DNA of 43,582 nt from a virus: the IMG/VR virus record IMGVR_UViG_3300032053_000157, positions 1 to 43,582 of that record; one strand, written 5' to 3'. Below are positions 41,572 through 43,582 of the stretch, piece after piece. The first letter of the stretch is position 1. Every line of letters begins with the position of its first letter. The notes beneath the pieces were generated by a model, which was not told the DNA's origin, ran no database searches, and was given only the letters and a program-made list of their open reading frames with translations. The position numbers and the translations under genes were made by a program.

Positions 41572-42987
41572 TTGAACACTATAGATTTAGACCTATCTAT
41601 TCTTAAAGTACTTGTCTCAAATAAAAGACAAGCGCTTGATTTCGTTAATGATTGCGATACCAAATTATTTGGATCTTCTTATTGGAATTTTGCTAATTTA
41701 TTGGTTGGATATATTAAAACTTATAAAGACATTCCAACATTAAGAGTTATAGAAGATAGATTATCTAAAGGTAAAAATGAAAAGATAATTGAAAATGTTA
41801 AAACAATTTGGAAACAATTAGATTCCATATCATATGATGATAAAGAGTATAAATATGATTTAGAAAAATTGAAGAATAGATATTCTGAATTAGAAATATC
41901 TAATGCTGCTGATGAACTTTCAAAAATGCGTGAAGGTGCAATAGATATAAAAAAAGCTACATCTAAATTACAAACAGCATTACAAAATATCAAAAGCGTT
42001 ACACAAACAAAAACATATGAAAGTAAAGATATTAAAGAATATTTGCCCTTATTCGTAGATAAATTTAATTATAAAAAGAACAATCCAAACATAGATTCTG
42101 GAATTAAAACTGGATATTCTTTTTTTGATTTTTCAACTAATGGTGTTAAAGAGGCTGATTTTATTATTATTGCTGGAGAGTCTGGGTTTGGCAAAAGCTT
42201 ATTTCTTAGTAATATTGGTATACAAACTTGGTTGCAAGAAAATACAGTTGATAAAATAGATAATTTTTCTACTGGAAAAAATATTATTTATTTTTCTTTA
42301 GAAATGCCATTTGAAGATTGTTTTATTAGAGTATTAAGTAGGCTATCTGGAATACCAGCTAGAAAAATAGAAAACGCTACCATTAATAAAGAGGAAAAAA
42401 ATAAACTTAAAAAAGTTTTAGATTTTATAAACGCCTATCCTTATCAATTTAAAATTGTTGACATTCCAGATGCTTGCTCAAATGATTTAGAAAAAATTAT
42501 GGTTGATATGGGCGTTAATTTTGATATTTTATTTGTTGATTATATTGGTATTATGCGAACTAATGAAGATAAAGAAGAGCAAGATTGGCTTAAACAAGGA
42601 ATTATAGCTTATGAATTAAGAGCAATTGGTAGAAAATATAAATTGCCAATATTTTCGGCGGCACAATTAAACAGAAAATCTTCAACCAAAGATGCTTCAG
42701 ATAATATAGGGTTAAATAGGCTGGCTAGATCGGGAACAATTGCCACTCATGCAACTACTGTAATTCAAATAGAAAATCGTATGAATGAAGAAAATTATCC
42801 AGATTTTATATACCATATAATTAAACAAAGAAAAGGAATTAAAGGAAAAGGGAAATTAATTAAAAATCTTTCTTGTGCTACTTTATTAGACATTTCTCCA
42901 AGTGAAAATGGAGAAATAGATGTTAAATTTACAAATTATAATGATGATATTTCTCAAGAAATGGATAATATTGAGCTGTCGTTATGA
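41572..42987 (+). CDS. dnaB: DnaB-like replicative DNA helicase (471 aa), TTG start
   Basis: Superfamily 4 ring helicase that would unwind the fork ahead of the phage polymerase. The start codon is TTG at 41572, chosen because GGGAG (41562-41566) lies five bases upstream and it directly follows the loader stop. The N-terminal 150 residues are helical, like the DnaB N-domain. The RecA core contains Walker A AGESGFGKSLFLS (residues 202-209), FSLEMPFEDC, Walker B ILFVDYIGIM (near 319-326), FSAAQLNRKSS (motif H3) and VIQIENRMNE, then KQRKGIKGKGKL with the arginine-finger region. Length is like DnaB (about 470). It forms an operon with the loader and LSm-like genes. All core motifs are intact. Confidence 0.9.
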   Translation: MNTIDLDLSILKVLVSNKRQALDFVNDCDTKLFGSSYWNFANLLVGYIKTYKDIPTLRVIEDRLSKGKNEKIIENVKTIWKQLDSISYDDKEYKYDLEKLKNRYSELEISNAADELSKMREGAIDIKKATSKLQTALQNIKSVTQTKTYESKDIKEYLPLFVDKFNYKKNNPNIDSGIKTGYSFFDFSTNGVKEADFIIIAGESGFGKSLFLSNIGIQTWLQENTVDKIDNFSTGKNIIYFSLEMPFEDCFIRVLSRLSGIPARKIENATINKEEKNKLKKVLDFINAYPYQFKIVDIPDACSNDLEKIMVDMGVNFDILFVDYIGIMRTNEDKEEQDWLKQGIIAYELRAIGRKYKLPIFSAAQLNRKSSTKDASDNIGLNRLARSGTIATHATTVIQIENRMNEENYPDFIYHIIKQRKGIKGKGKLIKNLSCATLLDISPSENGEIDVKFTNYNDDISQEMDNIELSL

Positions 42988-43074
42988 AAAACACTATCCA
43001 CCTACTAATAATGCGGATTTTCTGGCATAGCTTATGCATCTTATGAGCATTATATTGCTGGAGATTGGTAAATT
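42971..43074 (+). pseudogene. Possible broken small gene between the helicase and the 59-aa gene
   Basis: From TTG 42971 one frame reads SCRYEKHYPPTNNADF and then stops. One frame back, from the TTTTC run at 43018-43022, a second reads SGIAYASYEHYIAGDW and ends at TAA 43072-43074. Joined by one base change, the two give a smooth peptide of about 33 residues. Alternatively ATG 42984 encodes a 20-codon frame overlapping the helicase stop as ATGA. Start and function are uncertain. Confidence 0.3.
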
Positions 43075-43254
43075 ATGAAGCCTGGTTATGAAATTGTTGG
43101 TATCGCTACTAGAGTAGAAATAGATGAAAAATCTGGCAAACTATTTTTAGTATTTGAAATAACCAATGAAAAACATAAACAGTTAATTAAAAAAGATTGG
43201 ACCCAGGATTTTGAATTTAAAATAATAGATAAAACATTGGTTGAAGAGGAATAA
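43075..43254 (+). CDS. Small beta-rich protein, function unknown (59 aa)
   Basis: ATG 43075 begins MKPGYEIVGIATRVEIDE, followed by KSGKLFLVFEITNEKHK and a second strand pair ending in acidic residues. The strand pattern suggests a small SH3- or OB-like barrel. The ribosome site is poor (GGAGATTGG about ten bases upstream). It ends five bases before the zinc-ribbon gene start, so the two are likely co-transcribed with the helicase operon. No family was recognised. Confidence 0.65.
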   Translation: MKPGYEIVGIATRVEIDEKSGKLFLVFEITNEKHKQLIKKDWTQDFEFKIIDKTLVEEE

Positions 43255-43258
43255 TTTA

Positions 43259-43567
43259 ATGCCTGACTACGAACATATTTGTACAGATAACTCTTGTAAA
43301 TTTGAATGGGAATCAACATACTCAATTAAAGTAGACCCTCCAAAAATTTGTCCTAAATGTGGTAAAGAAACCGCTAAAAGATTAATTTCACTTAATGGAA
43401 AAGGTGTGGTAGAATTAGTTGGTCATGAATTGGCTGCTAAAGTAAAAGAAGATACTATTAAACTTAAACAAGATATGTATTCTAATGCTAATATTTACGC
43501 ATCGATGATAGGAGAAGATAAATATCATGCTTTACAAACAAAGCTTGATAGACAAAAAAAGAAATGA
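43259..43567 (+). CDS. FmdB-like zinc-ribbon protein (102 aa)
   Basis: I choose ATG 43259 because GAGGA (43244-43250 region) lies just upstream. An in-frame TTG at 43241 is less likely. MPDYEHICTDNSCKFEWEST and PPKICPKCGKETAKRLIS form a zinc ribbon: Cys-x4-Cys, about 18 residues, then Cys-x2-Cys, close to the FmdB-type regulatory protein pattern (M-P-x-Y-x-x-x-C ... P-x-x-C-P-x-C-G). The C-terminal half is a charged helix. Such proteins are common in phage replication regions, and a transcription or nucleic-acid-binding role is usually assumed. The stop overlaps the next ATG as ATGA. Confidence 0.75.
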   Translation: MPDYEHICTDNSCKFEWESTYSIKVDPPKICPKCGKETAKRLISLNGKGVVELVGHELAAKVKEDTIKLKQDMYSNANIYASMIGEDKYHALQTKLDRQKKK

Positions 43568-43582
43568 AAAAACAAACTAAAG
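43564..43582 (+). CDS. Start of a further gene, cut by the window end
   Basis: ATG 43564 overlaps the zinc-ribbon stop as ATGA and is followed by Lys-Lys-Gln-Thr-Lys codons up to the last base. Only six codons are visible, so it may be a chance start. Confidence 0.3.

Overview
This window looks like about 43.6 kb of an AT-rich genome of a large tailed phage with a contractile tail (myovirus morphology, probably jumbo-sized). Every gene I can support lies on the + strand. Genes are packed with gaps of tens of bases or with ATGA-type overlaps, and I found no tRNA, rRNA, insertion sequence, CRISPR array or convincing intrinsic terminator. The evidence for a phage is a run of very large baseplate genes next to phage-type recombination and replication genes. 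The host cannot be identified. A possible outer-membrane-type C-terminus at 34,600-34,688 hints weakly at a Gram-negative (diderm) host.

Region 1 (1-29,751) is the tail and baseplate block. It holds the 3' part of a tape-measure-like gene, a small tail/baseplate protein, a 1669-aa hub-like protein, an OB-fold/beta-helix spike (gp5/gpV type), a 117-aa protein, a 745-aa protein with three long hydrophobic segments, a 555-aa unknown, a gp25-like wedge protein, a gpJ-like wedge protein of 1367 aa, a 2390-aa protein with two LamG-like folds, and a 1321-aa fibre-like protein carrying a split dockerin-like calcium motif. The order spike, gp25, gpJ, then gpI/fibre-like follows the usual order of contractile-tail loci, but several proteins are much longer than their classical counterparts.

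Region 2 (29,752-36,490) is an accessory glycan block behind a sigma70-like promoter. It holds a 240-aa unknown, a GT4 glycosyltransferase, a train of seven tiny overlapping genes (31,692-32,819), a 28-codon relic of a GT2 N-terminus, a full GT2 transferase, a membrane-anchored protein, a second GT2 transferase and an RmlB-like NDP-glucose 4,6-dehydratase. Together these could build or alter a surface glycan on the virion or the host. The seven microproteins share a short hydrophobic-SNN-hydrophobic beta-hairpin motif and match no family I know. I consider them the best candidate for something undescribed.

Region 3 (36,491-43,582) combines cytoskeleton and replication functions: a 91-aa unknown, an FtsZ/tubulin-like GTPase that keeps its nucleotide-binding loops and T7-loop acids, a 72-aa small beta protein, a UvsW-like helicase, a 197-aa unknown, an LSm-like small protein, a DnaC/IstB-like helicase loader, a DnaB-like replicative helicase, a small beta protein, an FmdB-like zinc-ribbon protein and the first codons of another gene. 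The FtsZ-like gene has two well-formed in-frame starts, suggesting two isoforms with and without a 59-residue N-terminal tail.
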